Source of the DNA: UBA8389 sp964472175
GTDB taxonomy: Bacteria; Bacteroidota; Bacteroidia; Bacteroidales; UBA1402
DNA length: 6,530 nucleotides
NCBI GenBank assembly: GCA_964472175.1
Contig: CAYYJF010000080.1
Coordinates: forward strand, 1-6,530
Reading direction: 5' to 3'
The translations under genes were made by a program, and so were the position numbers. A model generated the notes under the pieces. It saw only the letters and a program-made list of their open reading frames with translations. It did no database searches and was not told the DNA's origin. How positions within the stretch are numbered: the stretch's first letter is position 1; each line of letters starts with the position of its first letter. This document shows positions 5,900-6,530 of this stretch, piece after piece.

Positions 5900-6530
5900 T
5901 TATTCCCATTCGATGGTGGCTGGTGGTTTGGACGAAATGTCGTAGGTGACCCGGTTGACTCCTTTTACCTTGTTGATGATCTCGTTGGAGACCTTGGCCA
6001 GAAATTCATAAGGCAAATGTGCCCAGTCTGCCGTCATGGCATCGGTCGAGGTGACTGCTCTTAAAGCGACTGCATTTTCATACGTTCTTTCGTCACCCAT
6101 AACACCAACCGATTGGATGGGCAACAAAATGACTCCTGCCTGCCAAACCTGATCGTATAAATCCCATTCGCGTAAGGCATCGATGAAGATGGCATCTGCT
6201 TCTTGCGCAATGCGTACTTTGTCTTCGGTGATATCTCCCAAAATGCGCACGGCAAGCCCGGGTCCGGGGAAGGGTTGACGTTTGATCAAATGCGGCATCA
6301 TCCCTAATTCGTTGCCAACTTTGCGAACCTCATCTTTAAACAGCAACCTCAAAGGTTCACATAGTTTGAGCTTCATTTTTTCCGGCAAGCCACCCACGTT
6401 GTGGTGTGATTTGATTACCGTGCCAGTGATGGAAAGGGATTCAATACAATCCGGGTAGATGGTGCCCTGGGCCAGCCATTTGACGTCTTCTATTTTGTGT
6501 GCTTCTTCATCGAAAACATCGATGAAACCT
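5900..6530 (-). CDS. guaA: GMP synthase (glutamine-hydrolysing), C-terminal part; 5' end outside the window
   Basis: The frame is open from the right edge to a TAA at 5902-5900, giving 209 residues of a protein normally ~510 long. GuaA makes GMP from XMP, ATP and glutamine in the cytoplasm, the last step of guanine nucleotide synthesis. What is visible is the end of the ATP-pyrophosphatase region (FIDVFDEEAHKIEDVKWLAQ, GTIYPD, then IKSHHNVGGLPEKM) and the C-terminal dimerisation domain with PFPGPGLAVRILG, QAGVILLP, SVGVMGDERTYE and AVTSTDAMTADWAHLP, ending in the family's very conserved KPPATIEWE. A GTG at 6397 opens the longest frame beginning inside the window, but it is internal: the family homology continues upstream of it. 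The N-terminal glutamine amidotransferase domain is outside the window. No terminator hairpin is evident before the next promoter, so transcripts may run into the GH115 gene. It is a housekeeping gene with no functional link to the xylan enzymes beyond adjacency. Confidence 0.97.
   Translation of the reverse strand, partial: GFIDVFDEEAHKIEDVKWLAQGTIYPDCIESLSITGTVIKSHHNVGGLPEKMKLKLCEPLRLLFKDEVRKVGNELGMMPHLIKRQPFPGPGLAVRILGDITEDKVRIAQEADAIFIDALREWDLYDQVWQAGVILLPIQSVGVMGDERTYENAVALRAVTSTDAMTADWAHLPYEFLAKVSNEIINKVKGVNRVTYDISSKPPATIEWE

Noticed and set aside
5830..5900. Purine or other riboswitch between guaA and the GH115 gene
   Set aside because: The gap is ~70 bases and mostly promoter; the predicted leader of ~30 bases is too short and lacks a folded aptamer.
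1..6530. CRISPR array, insertion sequence, integrase, toxin-antitoxin or phage-defence genes
   Set aside because: No regularly spaced repeats, transposase or nuclease motifs, or terminal repeats flanking a gene were seen on either strand.

Overview
The window reads as a Bacteroidota chromosome segment, most likely order Bacteroidales. The evidence is an N-terminally cut guaA with a Bacteroidota-like C-terminus, secreted GH115 and GH43 xylan-debranching enzymes, promoters of the Bacteroidota type (TTTG and TAnnTTTG instead of the E. coli boxes), and a type IX secretion (T9SS) C-terminal sorting domain. A T9SS cargo domain argues against gut Bacteroides, which generally lack the system, and for another Bacteroidales lineage. 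Genus cannot be assigned from the sequence alone. Every gene I can support is on the minus strand, so the window is described from its right edge leftwards.

Right end (6530 to 5900): the last ~209 residues of GMP synthase (guaA), a core purine gene cut by the window edge. A near-ideal Bacteroidota promoter begins about 7 bases past its stop codon.

Centre (5829 to 1230): a two-gene operon. A 995-residue secreted GH115 alpha-glucuronidase is followed after one base by a 536-residue secreted GH43 enzyme. Together they would remove (4-O-methyl)glucuronic acid side chains from glucuronoxylan and hydrolyse arabinose or xylose linkages. No SusC/SusD pair, regulator or endo-xylanase is present here, so within this window it is a small side-chain-removal cassette and not a full polysaccharide utilisation locus.

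Intergenic region (1229 to 827): an AT-rich inverted repeat that may end the GH43 transcript, then a compact unit with its own promoter, a hairpin, a 30-codon ORF and a strong bidirectional-looking terminator. I read this as a candidate small RNA or leader element. It is the least explained structure in the window.

Left end (826 to 1): a visibly damaged gene. An N-terminal signal peptide and the helical N-terminal region of a transglutaminase-like protein run in one frame, and a T9SS type A sorting domain follows in another frame. The catalytic core that should lie between is absent. An 8-base homopolymer near the start may be a second frameshift. The DNA here looks more GC-rich than the enzymes to its right. 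I found no convincing new multi-gene system.
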